Assembly: GCA_021325025.1 (NCBI GenBank)
Contig: JAJPHZ010000039.1
Coordinates: forward strand, 221,344-285,343
Length of the DNA stretch: 64,000 bases
DNA from: Pseudomonadota bacterium
Lineage (GTDB): Bacteria > Desulfobacterota > Binatia > Binatales > Binataceae
Direction: 5' to 3'
The first letter of the stretch is position 1; each line of letters starts with the position of its first letter. Both the position numbers and the translations under genes were made by a program. The notes under the pieces are model-generated. The model saw nothing but the letters and a program-made list of their open reading frames with translations. It did no database searches and had not been told where the DNA came from. This document shows positions 42,745 to 51,707 of the stretch, in pieces.

Positions 42745-43650
42745 GTGCATCTGCTGATTTCCACCATCGTCCTGCGGCCCTACGTGTTCGTCTTTCTGGC
42801 CGTCTACTTGTTCGTGTCGATTGTGAACTTCGGCTTTCGAACCACTGCAATCTTCACGGTTCTTACCTACGCGGTGGCGCTGGCCTGCGAATGGAGTTCG
42901 GTGCATAACGGCTTTCCCTTCGGCCTGTATCACTACATTGCGGCCACCAGGGGGCGGGAAATCTGGGTGTTCGGCGTGCCGTTCATGGATTCGCTATCCT
43001 TCACCTTCCTGTCCTTTGCCAGCTACTCGGTCGCACTCCTGGTGGCCTCACCCATTCAATGGCGCGGCTACGATCTGCGCCTGTACGACACCCGCGCAAT
43101 CCGCCGCTCCCCGCGGGTCTGGATAATGGCCGCGATGTTCATGGTCATGATTGACCTGGTGATCGATCCGCTATCGGTGCTCGGCGATCGATGGTTTTTG
43201 GGCAGGATCTTCTGGTACGACCCGCCCGGTCCGCACTTCGGCGTGCCGATCAGCAATTACCTGGGATGGTTCTTTGTGGCGGCGGTGTCGGTGGCGATCT
43301 TCCAGTTCCTCGACGCGCGGCTGGCGGCGGGCCGCAGCAAGCCGCCGGGCGTGCTGCCTCATCTGCCGCTACGATGGCTGCTGGGGCCGGGCCTTTACCT
43401 GGGAATCGTATGCTTCGGTATCACGATCGCGTTCATGATTGATGCCCCGACTATCGCCTGGTCCGCGATCTTCATCTTCCTGCCATTCACTGCGATGGTG
43501 ATAAACACGCTGACCCGCCCCGGTAGCCAGGCAACCCCGGCCCAGGTGGCGCGCCATCTAGAGGACTTCCCCTACGACGCCGAAGCCGCCAGTCCTCGCC
43601 GCGCGCGGGCCGCCGTCGCGCAACCAGGCAGCCCCGCGCGTCCGAATTAA
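42745..43650 (+). CDS. CruF-like carotenoid biosynthesis membrane protein (DUF422)
   Basis: A 301-residue integral membrane protein with seven or eight helices. The family-typical block DLVIDPLSVLGDRWFLGR, then WYDPPGPHFGVPISNYLGWF, identifies the DUF422/CruF-type carotenoid proteins; CruF is a carotenoid 1',2'-hydratase. The conserved His-Asp pattern (FGLYHY, IDPL) is present. GTG 42745 is taken as the start because a near-consensus promoter ends seven bases before it and no other start fits. No phytoene synthase, desaturase or carotenoid glycosyltransferase is in this window, although HpnC/D/E could supply C30 precursors. Confidence 0.85.
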   Translation: MHLLISTIVLRPYVFVFLAVYLFVSIVNFGFRTTAIFTVLTYAVALACEWSSVHNGFPFGLYHYIAATRGREIWVFGVPFMDSLSFTFLSFASYSVALLVASPIQWRGYDLRLYDTRAIRRSPRVWIMAAMFMVMIDLVIDPLSVLGDRWFLGRIFWYDPPGPHFGVPISNYLGWFFVAAVSVAIFQFLDARLAAGRSKPPGVLPHLPLRWLLGPGLYLGIVCFGITIAFMIDAPTIAWSAIFIFLPFTAMVINTLTRPGSQATPAQVARHLEDFPYDAEAASPRRARAAVAQPGSPARPN

Positions 43651-43740
43651 TGCTCGTGGGTGGCAGAGCGCCGCGCGCGTGTATAACCCGGAAGAACTGC
43701 CAAGCCTGCGCAGCCGAATAACGAGCTCAGGGCCTGCGGG

Positions 43741-45105
43741 TCATTGCATTACCTGCTGCATGCCGGCCGGCGTGCCCCAACGGGCGAAGTCATCGTAAGC
43801 CCTGGGCGCATCCTCGTTGATCTGGGCTCCGTTCTGCGGGTCGAAGGTGATGTGGGCATTCTGCAAATCCCAATACATATAAACGCCGTCTCCAGGGCCG
43901 CCCCCACCGGTGGCCACGTCGCCCCCGGTTCCAGGAAGAGTCATTGGACGGTACACCGATGGCCCGACCTTCCACAGCTTCAGATTCGCGTCGTACAGGT
44001 CCATCCAAACCGGCTGCCACGTCTCCTTGTCGATGAACGCCATGCGGCTGCCATAGCAATAGCCTGAGGAATGGGAAGGCACGCGGCGGACGTCGAGTAC
44101 CGCGACGTTGCGCAGCTCCCAGGCACCAGCCTTGGGATTAGGAAACATCAGCGGCCAGTAGTAGGCGGTGGGATGTCCCAATTTGGCGCCTTCATCTGCG
44201 TACGCCGGGTTGGGATGGGCGATCATCAGGATTTTTTTGTAGCCCACGAATTTGGCCTGGAAAATCGGAGGCTGCAGGTTCATGGAGCGCTCGTCGTCCT
44301 CCGTGTAGTCACTGCCTAACAGCGGCGAGCAGCGTGCGGCGGTCGAGGTCCGCAATGAGCGGCGCAGGGCGGGGACGAAAACAAAGGTCTCGGGCAATTT
44401 GCCCGGGTCATTGTAGAAGATTTGCAGGGCGTTGACGTACTTGGATTGTTCCGGGGTCCAGATAATGTTGTTCTGGGTAATGAACAAATCGCCGGTCCCC
44501 GGGATATCGACCGGCTTGTTGGGATCGCTCAGGTGCTTGACCTTGAAATTAACCTCGCGGACCTCGTTCGCTACTTTGTTATGGAAGCGGTCCATCGTGA
44601 ATCCCAGATGGGCATACGTGGTGATCAGGTATGGTATATACGCATAGTACTCGTTATACAGAATCTGTACTCCTGCCAGCTCTCCACCGGGATGGGGAAA
44701 AGGGGCTCCCGCTACGTAGTTTTCCAGGTTGTAGCCGCCATCTCCCGTCGGTACCAGCTTTACCTGCCCGCTATACTTTTCGGTATCTTGCTGGTACTTC
44801 TTCGGCAATGGAATTGATTGTGTCGCTCGGGTCTCCATCACCGCATCATCAGGCAGCTTCCAGTAAAACTTCTGCTGCCACAGCGCCTGCATGCCAACCG
44901 GCATGAAGTTCTTGTATTGCTGCCAGTTTTGCTTGGTGATTTTGGTTCCTGGTGGGATGGTGTCGGGGGAGTCGGCTGAGACCAGTTGGTCGTAGGCGCG
45001 ACTGTCCCACATCACCACAGTTTGGGCTTTTGCTGTTGACCACCCCGAGGTCAACACAAATGCGCCGGCTAAGACCCCGAATACTAAACATCCCCGTTTG
45101 TACAT
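43741..45105 (-). CDS. Exported DUF1329 protein, copy 3
   Basis: A 454-residue protein with a signal peptide (LVFGVLAGAFVLTSGWSTAKA) and a DUF1329 domain. It shares PGTKITKQNWQQYKNF, NYVAGAPFPHPG, ALRRSLRTSTAARCSP and FDPQNG-type C-terminal blocks with the other two copies. It diverges from the RND/MMPL exporter gene starting at 45728. That pairing, DUF1329 with an RND exporter, recurs in other bacteria and supports a shared role in moving hydrophobic compounds across the envelope. ATG 45105 begins the signal peptide. Confidence 0.85.
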   Translation of the reverse strand: MYKRGCLVFGVLAGAFVLTSGWSTAKAQTVVMWDSRAYDQLVSADSPDTIPPGTKITKQNWQQYKNFMPVGMQALWQQKFYWKLPDDAVMETRATQSIPLPKKYQQDTEKYSGQVKLVPTGDGGYNLENYVAGAPFPHPGGELAGVQILYNEYYAYIPYLITTYAHLGFTMDRFHNKVANEVREVNFKVKHLSDPNKPVDIPGTGDLFITQNNIIWTPEQSKYVNALQIFYNDPGKLPETFVFVPALRRSLRTSTAARCSPLLGSDYTEDDERSMNLQPPIFQAKFVGYKKILMIAHPNPAYADEGAKLGHPTAYYWPLMFPNPKAGAWELRNVAVLDVRRVPSHSSGYCYGSRMAFIDKETWQPVWMDLYDANLKLWKVGPSVYRPMTLPGTGGDVATGGGGPGDGVYMYWDLQNAHITFDPQNGAQINEDAPRAYDDFARWGTPAGMQQVMQ

Positions 45106-45727
45106 TTACCCCGCTCCTTGGTTGGCCCGCTTTTGCGCGGACGTACCGCAACCTGCCTTCCCCAGCGGCAGTGCTTCACTGACACATCGTCGATGGCGGT
45201 GCGGCGTGCACGACAGCAAGATCGGTGCCAAGAACCGCCTCCTTGGCTGGATTTGTCCGACGCAAAAGTCCGGCGCTCGAACAATCGCTTGGGGATGGTC
45301 AAATAGATGGCGCAAAGACGTCGGTTTTCCTGATTGCGCCTCCGCGGTGCATGCCCAAAGCTTGATAGGCTCCTGCGGGTAGTTTCCATCGCCAAATGCA
45401 CCGTACTTGACAGGTGCGGGCAATTGGCCACTTTTCCGCAGACCGTTTCAGGGCAGGGCAGCGATGGCGCAGGGGGGTCTGTGGAAATTCGGGACAGAAA
45501 CGGAAAAGTGTGGAGTTCTGCGACGCTGCGCGGAAAAGCGCCCCAATTTTCCAAGGCGGACGGCCCCACCGTCGGCCGGTAGGTTCGGTACGCACCTTGC
45601 CTTTCCCTGCGCGGATTTCAATTGTCCTCAAGCAAGACCGGGCTCAAGTCAAACCCTGTAGCTTGACTATACAGGCGAGTGCCACGCCGGTCCGTATGAC
45701 AGCACCATCCGGGTTGAAAAGAGTATC
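45106..45727. other. 622-base divergent intergenic region
   Basis: The region between DUF1329 copy 3 and the exporter gene should hold both promoters. Short open frames occur in several phases, but none has a recognisable product, so I treat it as non-coding. It contains an inverted repeat at 45427-45512 (listed separately). A TTGACA at 45409-45414 has no matching -10 box. A remnant of a lost small gene cannot be excluded. Confidence 0.45.
45427..45512. repeat. Inverted repeat in the DUF1329-exporter intergenic region
   Basis: CACTTTTCCG (45429-45438) is perfectly inverted at 45501-45510 as CGGAAAAGTG. CGTTTC beyond the left arm and GAAA before the right arm extend the pairing if five bases are looped out. 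A third related string, GCGGAAAAGCG, follows near 45530. These may be operator half-sites or ends of a small mobile element. Confidence 0.45.
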
Positions 45728-48127
45728 GTGAAGATCAAGGGGATTGGGGAAACAATACTGCGATTTCGCCGCGCGGTTGGTGTCATTCTCGTCGCCGCGA
45801 CTCTCTACATGTCGTGGTGGGCCGCCGAGGTCAGAATTGCGACTCGCTTCATCGATTTCTTCCCGCACCAACACCATAACGTTGTCCTCTCGGAGAGATT
45901 TGGCCGCTTTGGCGGCAACGAAACGTTGGTAGTAATGGTTCAGGTACGCAAGGGCGATATATTTAATGCGGCGACCCTCAAGAAAATTCAAAAGCTCACG
46001 CAGGAGGTAGACGGTCTTCCTGGGGTTAACCACTACGAGGTCCTCTCCCTCTCATCGTTCCGGACGGTGTATGCCCAGTTGGTAACGGGCGGAATCGATC
46101 TCAGACCCTTCATGTATCCGTCGATTCCGGAAAGACCAGAGGAGATCGTAGCGCTCAAGCGGAAGATTTCGGCTCACCGCGGACCGCTGCGCCATCTGGT
46201 CAGCGAGGACAACAAAAGCACTGTTATAACGGCTACGCTGAAGGAACCTTTCACCGATCATGCGGACTTTGTCAGGGCGCTGAGGAGAATCGTTGCGAAC
46301 AACCGCGATAACGACCATGACATCTACGTGACCGGCGAGTCGGTGGTCCGAGGATACGGTCACTACTATTTGCCTGCACTTGCGGCGATCCTCGTTACAG
46401 CCTGCGGTGCGATCGTGTTCGCTCTTTATGCCACGCTCGGCAGCTACTGGGACTGGTGGGTGCCACTCCTTACCGCTTCCGGCACGGCCGTATGGGGTTT
46501 GGGCTTCATGGGATGGATCGGCTACAGCTTCGACCCTCTGATGCTGGTGGTGCCATTTATCCTGACCGCCCGGAATATCAGTCACGCCGTCGCGTGGCAG
46601 CGGCGCTATTACAGGACATTTGACGAGCTGGAGGACTGTCGCGCGGCCTGTGCAGCCACGATCGATGCGGCGCTAATGCCCGGGCTGGTCGCGATCGCCG
46701 CTGACGTTACCGGCATCGTTTTCGTTTCATTCTCCGGCATCCCGGTGCTGGACCATGCCGCGCGTGCGGGTGTGGTCTGGCTGGGGGCCGGTCTGCCGAT
46801 GATCTACATATTGCAGCCGGTTGTGGTGAGCTATCTCGGCGCGCCGGCAAACGTTCGCGGTTTCGAGCATGGCCGCAAACTGAGCCGCCGCGCCGAGCCG
46901 CTGGTGGATCGAATCGTCGAAGTGCCGGTGACGGCCGGGGCGCTTCGCAAGTTGACGTTGGCTGGAGCCTTGGCGCTGCTGATAGTGGGTGTGGTCTCCG
47001 CAATCAACGTGGAAGTTGGCTACACCGAACCCGGTACGCCGCTTTATCGCCGCGAAAGCCGCGTCAATCGCGACGCCGGGGCGATCGCCCGTAAGTTTCC
47101 CGCAGACGAGGCCTGGGTGCTGTTCTCCACACCCCCCTTTCCGCACAGCCAGTCGGTGTTGGCACCTGAGGTGCTGCGCCTGGCGGACGATTTGCGAAGC
47201 CACCTTCTGAAAGACAGCGGGGTGATTCAAGTCCTATCCTTCGCATCCAGCGTCATCAGGCCGTTCAACCAGATATTTCATTATGGTCATCCGAAGTACT
47301 TTGGGATACCCAACAACGTGCAGGAAGCAGGCAACCTGTGGTACTTGTTTGCGAGCCGAAGCGCCCCTGGCGGCATGCAACGCTATATTGTCGATTCCGA
47401 TGCGAAAGACACCTGCATCCGGGTACTGCTGCGCGATCATACCGCGGCCACACTGGCGCGCGTTCAGCACGAGATCAAAGAGTTTTTAAAGTCCTACACC
47501 GATCGCAACCCGGCATATGCCAGGGTCGAGGTCAACTATATGGCGGGCGTTGCCGGCCTGTATGCGGCGGCCGATGAGGTTCTGTACCGGGTCGGTCTGA
47601 TCAATATTGTGATGGTGCTTGGCTGTGTCTATATCCTGTGCACAGTCCTGTTCCGCTCCTTTGTGGCCGGAATGCTGCTTGTATTGTCCTCGGTGTTGGC
47701 CAACTTTGCCGCCTTCACCTACCTCTACCTTTTCGGAATACAACTCACGATCGATACTTTGCCGGTGATATCGCTGGCGATCGGGCTGGGTATCGATCAC
47801 GCCATTACCGTTGTTTCGCGCGTCCACGCCGAAGTTGCCGCCGGGCACGGTCTGGATGACGCGATCCGTATCAGTCTCAGCCGCGGCGGTGCCGGCGCCC
47901 TGGGGGCCGCGTGCGCGATGATCGGCGGGATTGTGCCGTGGATGTTCTCGCCCGCCCTGTTTCATCATCAGATGGCTGTCCTACTGACTATCCTGCTGGC
48001 CGCCAACGTGCTGGCAAGCCTGTGGGTCTTGCCAGCCGTGATTTCGTCGCTGGCGCCGCGCTTCATAAGCAGCGCTATGGGAGCGGCCCCGGGAGCCGGC
48101 GCGACGGTTGCTTCGACCGCGGCATGA
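45728..48127 (+). CDS. RND/MMPL-family hydrophobe exporter (HpnN-like)
   Basis: A 799-residue inner-membrane protein with the RND layout: one N-terminal helix (residues about 15-32), a periplasmic domain, six helices (about 215-400), a second periplasmic domain (about 420-610) and a final helix bundle. The bundle has GLGIDHAITVVSRVH, where the Asp is the usual proton-relay residue. It is a homologue of transporters that move lipids, sterols or hopanoids (HpnN, MmpL). Its neighbour is a DUF1329 gene, a known partnership, and the hopanoid locus is 7 kb away, so export of hopanoid or another hydrophobic product is plausible. GTG 45728 follows AAAAGAG. Confidence 0.85.
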   Translation: MKIKGIGETILRFRRAVGVILVAATLYMSWWAAEVRIATRFIDFFPHQHHNVVLSERFGRFGGNETLVVMVQVRKGDIFNAATLKKIQKLTQEVDGLPGVNHYEVLSLSSFRTVYAQLVTGGIDLRPFMYPSIPERPEEIVALKRKISAHRGPLRHLVSEDNKSTVITATLKEPFTDHADFVRALRRIVANNRDNDHDIYVTGESVVRGYGHYYLPALAAILVTACGAIVFALYATLGSYWDWWVPLLTASGTAVWGLGFMGWIGYSFDPLMLVVPFILTARNISHAVAWQRRYYRTFDELEDCRAACAATIDAALMPGLVAIAADVTGIVFVSFSGIPVLDHAARAGVVWLGAGLPMIYILQPVVVSYLGAPANVRGFEHGRKLSRRAEPLVDRIVEVPVTAGALRKLTLAGALALLIVGVVSAINVEVGYTEPGTPLYRRESRVNRDAGAIARKFPADEAWVLFSTPPFPHSQSVLAPEVLRLADDLRSHLLKDSGVIQVLSFASSVIRPFNQIFHYGHPKYFGIPNNVQEAGNLWYLFASRSAPGGMQRYIVDSDAKDTCIRVLLRDHTAATLARVQHEIKEFLKSYTDRNPAYARVEVNYMAGVAGLYAAADEVLYRVGLINIVMVLGCVYILCTVLFRSFVAGMLLVLSSVLANFAAFTYLYLFGIQLTIDTLPVISLAIGLGIDHAITVVSRVHAEVAAGHGLDDAIRISLSRGGAGALGAACAMIGGIVPWMFSPALFHHQMAVLLTILLAANVLASLWVLPAVISSLAPRFISSAMGAAPGAGATVASTAA

Positions 48128-48268
48128 GCCAGCGCCAGAGCCGATCGGAGACGGAGCATTGTTGCGCGTTCGGTTCTGGATGGCCCTTGCGCCGGACGCC
48201 GCGAAGGCCGCGCATCGAGGCCCACGCTCCGAAAACATCATGGGCGTGGGTTCCCTGACGTCCGGTGC

Positions 48269-49387
48269 TCAATGCAGCGCGTAAAAGCGCCTGGCGCCCT
48301 CGGCCAGGACCAGGGCTTCGATTTCGGGCTTAAGCCCCATCTTCTTGATCATCCTGGCGGCGCCCCAAAAGCCGTCGTGATGGGGATAGTCGCTGGCCCA
48401 CAGGATGTTGGTTGGTCCGATTGCTTCCGCCGTCACTTTGAGGCTCTTTTCCGTGGGCTCAAAGGAGATGAAGCACTGGCGCGCAAACAGTTCGCTGGGG
48501 CGATGTTTGAGCCCGGTGTCGTTCATGCCCTTGTCGTCGACGTGACGGTCCATCCGGTCCAGCCAGCCCAGCATCCAGCCGCCACCGGCTTCCATGAACC
48601 CCACGCGTAGACGCGGAAAGCGGTCGCAGATGCCGCACATAATGAAGCTGGCCGCTGCCGCCATCATCTCAAAAGTATGGACCACGCAATGCTCCACCGC
48701 GAAGCCTTCTTTGGCGGGAAAACGATCGGAGCCCAGATTGGGCTGCGCGCCGCCGCCGTGGACCGCAATCGCCACGCCCATTTCCTGGGCCTGCTCCCAC
48801 ACCGGGTAGAAGTCCTTGTGATGCAGCGGGCGGCCGTTGTAGGGGTTGGGGCGCACGAAACAGGCCTTGAAGCCGAACTCCCGGGCGCAGTAATGCATTT
48901 CCTCGATCGCCGCTTCCACCGATTGCATTGGCAGCGCGGCGGCGCCGAACAGGCGCTGCGGATAGGCGCTGCAGTATTCGGCTAGCCAGCGGTTGTAGGC
49001 GCGGCAATTGGCAGCGGCCTGCGCCGGGTCGGTGATTACGTCGAGAAAAAGCCCCAGCGTCGGATAAAGAAAGGCCGCGTCCACTTCCTCTTTGTCCATG
49101 TCCGGAATGCGCGCGTGCGGATCGAAGCCGCCCTTGCGGCCCTCGACGTACTTGATGTCGTTGGATACCTCGCCGTCGCGCGCGCCCATGCTGCCGCATC
49201 CGCCCAGCGTCTTGTGGCGCGAGCCCAGCGAGAACTCGTCGCAAAAGTAAAAAATCTCGCCGCCGTCGTCGGTGTAAATCATGCGCGGCGCTTTTTCCCG
49301 GAACTTCGGATCGATGTAGGTCTGCCAGGTATCGATCGGTTCGAGCACATGCGCGTCGGCGTCGACCACATCGTAGCGTTGACTCAT
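48269..49387 (-). CDS. Amidohydrolase-2 family protein (PF04909)
   Basis: A 372-residue metal-dependent TIM-barrel protein of the group including ACMSD and aromatic acid decarboxylases. Metal-site positions are VDADAHVLEP (N-terminal His), AVHGGGAQ, FMEAGGGWM and the terminal Asp in WASDYPHHDG. All are consistent with a working metal centre, with Asp replacing the first His of HxH. The substrate may be a cyclic or aromatic carboxylate, but decarboxylase and hydrolase cannot be told apart. It is leftward and divergent from the MetE-like gene at 49537. Confidence 0.85.
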   Translation of the reverse strand: MSQRYDVVDADAHVLEPIDTWQTYIDPKFREKAPRMIYTDDGGEIFYFCDEFSLGSRHKTLGGCGSMGARDGEVSNDIKYVEGRKGGFDPHARIPDMDKEEVDAAFLYPTLGLFLDVITDPAQAAANCRAYNRWLAEYCSAYPQRLFGAAALPMQSVEAAIEEMHYCAREFGFKACFVRPNPYNGRPLHHKDFYPVWEQAQEMGVAIAVHGGGAQPNLGSDRFPAKEGFAVEHCVVHTFEMMAAAASFIMCGICDRFPRLRVGFMEAGGGWMLGWLDRMDRHVDDKGMNDTGLKHRPSELFARQCFISFEPTEKSLKVTAEAIGPTNILWASDYPHHDGFWGAARMIKKMGLKPEIEALVLAEGARRFYALH

Positions 49388-49536
49388 CGTGCGTACCTCC
49401 CTGTCAATGCCCTACTGTGTTCCATTCGAAACCGAACCTCAACCTCTCCCGGGCGGTGAGTTGCCAACCTGTTTTTCGCCGCCGCCGACATATGCTAAGC
49501 GCCTTTGAAGACACCAAAAGCGGCGGGACCTGAACC

Positions 49537-50676
49537 ATGAAGCGGAGCATCGAGCGGATTCTGACCACTCATACCGGCAGCCTGACGCGGCCCAGGAAGC
49601 TGCTGGAGATGATCGAGGCGGGCGGCATGCGCCGGCGCAAGGACGACCCCGCCTTCCAGGCGGAAGTCCGGTCCGCCGTGTCGGACGTGGTGCGGCGTCA
49701 GGCGCAGACCGGGATCGACATCGTCAACGACGGCGAGCAGGGCAGGGTCAGCTATGCCACCTACGTCACGCAGCGGCTGAGCGGCTTTGGCGGGGTCGGC
49801 AAGCCGATGACTATCTCCGACCTCGACGCGGTTCCCGAGTATCGCGACCGCGTCATGGGCGGCGCGGGCCGGGTGGCGATGGGCGGATGCAACGGACCGG
49901 TTTCGTACGTGGGGATCGCCGAATTGGAGCGCGACATCGAAAATCTCAAGCAGGCGCTGACGGGGCAGCCTTACCAGGAAGCGTTCATGAGCGCGGCGTC
50001 GCCCGGGGTGATCGCACATTTTCTCGACAACGAATATTATCCGGGCGAAGAGGAGTACCTGATGGCGCTGGCGGAGGCGATGAAGAGCGAGTACGAGCGG
50101 CTGCATCAGGCCGGTCTGCTGTTGCAGATCGATTGTCCGGACCTGGCGATGGCGCGCGGGCAAAAGAAGTTTGCGCAACTGACCAACAGCCAATTCTGCG
50201 CGGCGGCTGAACTGCGCGTCGAGGCGCTCAATCGCGCGGTCGGCGCCATCCCGCCCGAGGCGATGCGGATGCATCTGTGCTGGGGCAATTACGAAGGTCC
50301 TCACCATCATGACATCGAACTCAAGGAGATCATCAACATCGTGCTCAAGGCGCGGCCGGCCGGGATCGTGCTTGAAGCGTGCAATCCGCGCCACGAGCAT
50401 GAATGGCAACTGTTTGAGACGATCAAGCTGCCGCCGGGCAAGGTGATGATTCCGGGCGTGATCGACACGGTGACCAATTTCGTGGAGCATCCCGAACTGG
50501 TGGCGCAGCGTATCCAGCGGTGGGCAAAAGTAGTGGGGCGCGACAACGTCATCGCCGGCACCGACTGCGGATTCGCCAGCGGCGCCAGCTTCATGGCGGT
50601 GCATCCCGATATCGTGTGGATGAAACTGCAATCGCTGGTCGAGGGCGCGCGGCTGGCGAGCAAGCGCCTGTGGTAG
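49537..50676 (+). CDS. Cobalamin-independent methionine synthase-like (MetE C-domain-type) protein
   Basis: A 379-residue protein matching only the catalytic C-terminal barrel of MetE. The zinc ligands seem complete: MHLCWGN gives His and Cys, LEACNPRHEHEW gives Glu, and AGTDCGF gives the second Cys. The N-terminal MetE domain is absent, so it is not the full methionine synthase; relatives include alkyl-thiol transferases such as epoxyalkane:CoM transferase. It lies in one run with a dehydrogenase, amidohydrolase and VOC gene, so a role in degrading a methylated or thiol-adduct compound is likelier than methionine synthesis. Confidence 0.85.
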   Translation: MKRSIERILTTHTGSLTRPRKLLEMIEAGGMRRRKDDPAFQAEVRSAVSDVVRRQAQTGIDIVNDGEQGRVSYATYVTQRLSGFGGVGKPMTISDLDAVPEYRDRVMGGAGRVAMGGCNGPVSYVGIAELERDIENLKQALTGQPYQEAFMSAASPGVIAHFLDNEYYPGEEEYLMALAEAMKSEYERLHQAGLLLQIDCPDLAMARGQKKFAQLTNSQFCAAAELRVEALNRAVGAIPPEAMRMHLCWGNYEGPHHHDIELKEIINIVLKARPAGIVLEACNPRHEHEWQLFETIKLPPGKVMIPGVIDTVTNFVEHPELVAQRIQRWAKVVGRDNVIAGTDCGFASGASFMAVHPDIVWMKLQSLVEGARLASKRLW

Positions 50677-50706
50677 AACATAACAGCGGCCAGGGAGACA
50701 AGTACG

Positions 50707-51531
50707 ATGCGAGTAGGCTTTATCGGACTGGGTAATATCGGCGGACCGATGGCGCTGCGGGTGGTTAAGGGTGGTTTCCGAACCACGGTGTTCGACGTCA
50801 GGCGTGAAGCCGCCGAACCTCAGCTCAAGGCCGGTGCGGCGTGGGCGGACAGTGCCGCGGCGCTGGCCGCGCAAAGCGACGTAATCCTGGTGTCGGTGCC
50901 GGGTCCCGCCGAAATCGACGAGGTGGTGTTCGGCCGCCAGGGCATCCTGCAAACCATCGCCGCCGGCGCCGTGTACGTCGAACTGAGCACGACCCTGCCG
51001 TCGAGCATGCGCAAGGTTCACGACGCGCTCAAGGCCAAGGGCGCCGACGCTATCGACGCGCCTGTCAGCGGCGGCGCGCCGCGTGCCGCGTCGGGAGAGC
51101 TGGCGGTGTGGATCGGCGGCGACGGGCAGACCTACGAGCGCGTCAAACCGATCCTGTCCACCTTCGGCAACAAGCTGACGTACATGGGCGCAATCGGGAT
51201 GGGGCTCACGGCCAAGCTGGTCCATAACCAGATGCTGTATTCGACCATGCAGGTAATCGCGGAGAGCTTCGCGATGGGTGTGAAGGCGGGGCTGTCGCCC
51301 GACATCCTGCTGAAGGTCGCGCGCGACGGCGCCTACGGCAGTCTGCTCAACCTGTTGCCCCGGACGGTGATCGGCGGGGACTTCAAGTGGGCCGACTTCG
51401 GCATGGGCCACATCACGCGCAAGGATCAGATGGTGGCCAATCAGTATGGACGCGAACTGGACGTGCCGCAGCCGCTGGCCAACCTGGTCGAGCAGAAGAT
51501 GATCGAGACGATCCATTTCGCCAAAAAGTAA
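50707..51531 (+). CDS. NAD(P)-dependent 3-hydroxyisobutyrate dehydrogenase-like protein
   Basis: A 274-residue beta-hydroxyacid dehydrogenase. The Rossmann motif is GFIGLGNIGGPMA, the substrate loop APVSGGAPRAASGEL, and the catalytic Lys is in LTAKLVHNQ. It would oxidise a 3-hydroxy acid or reduce a semialdehyde; family members also reduce glyoxylate or tartronate semialdehyde. ATG 50707 is 30 bases after the MetE-like gene in the same direction with GGGAG upstream. Confidence 0.9.
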   Translation: MRVGFIGLGNIGGPMALRVVKGGFRTTVFDVRREAAEPQLKAGAAWADSAAALAAQSDVILVSVPGPAEIDEVVFGRQGILQTIAAGAVYVELSTTLPSSMRKVHDALKAKGADAIDAPVSGGAPRAASGELAVWIGGDGQTYERVKPILSTFGNKLTYMGAIGMGLTAKLVHNQMLYSTMQVIAESFAMGVKAGLSPDILLKVARDGAYGSLLNLLPRTVIGGDFKWADFGMGHITRKDQMVANQYGRELDVPQPLANLVEQKMIETIHFAKK

Positions 51532-51707
51532 GAGCGGCGGCGCGCAGGCGCCGGCCGGCTGATTGCGGACAGATTTGGAGCGGGCAGTACGGCGGGCTGG
51601 CTCCCGTTACCGGTGGCGGACTGGCGCGCCAATTGGAAATCGCGTCCAAAGCAGTGTAATAAAGTGCTCGGAACGCGGTCTTTTTCGGCGAACACAGCGA
51701 GGCTCTT

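Noticed and set aside
45098..45731. Several short genes in the DUF1329-exporter gap
   Set aside because: Frames in five phases overlap each other with no domain or ribosome site; treated as non-coding.
49495..51516. A 673-codon leftward open frame
   Set aside because: Antisense to the MetE-like and dehydrogenase genes, with His/Arg-rich low-information sequence.
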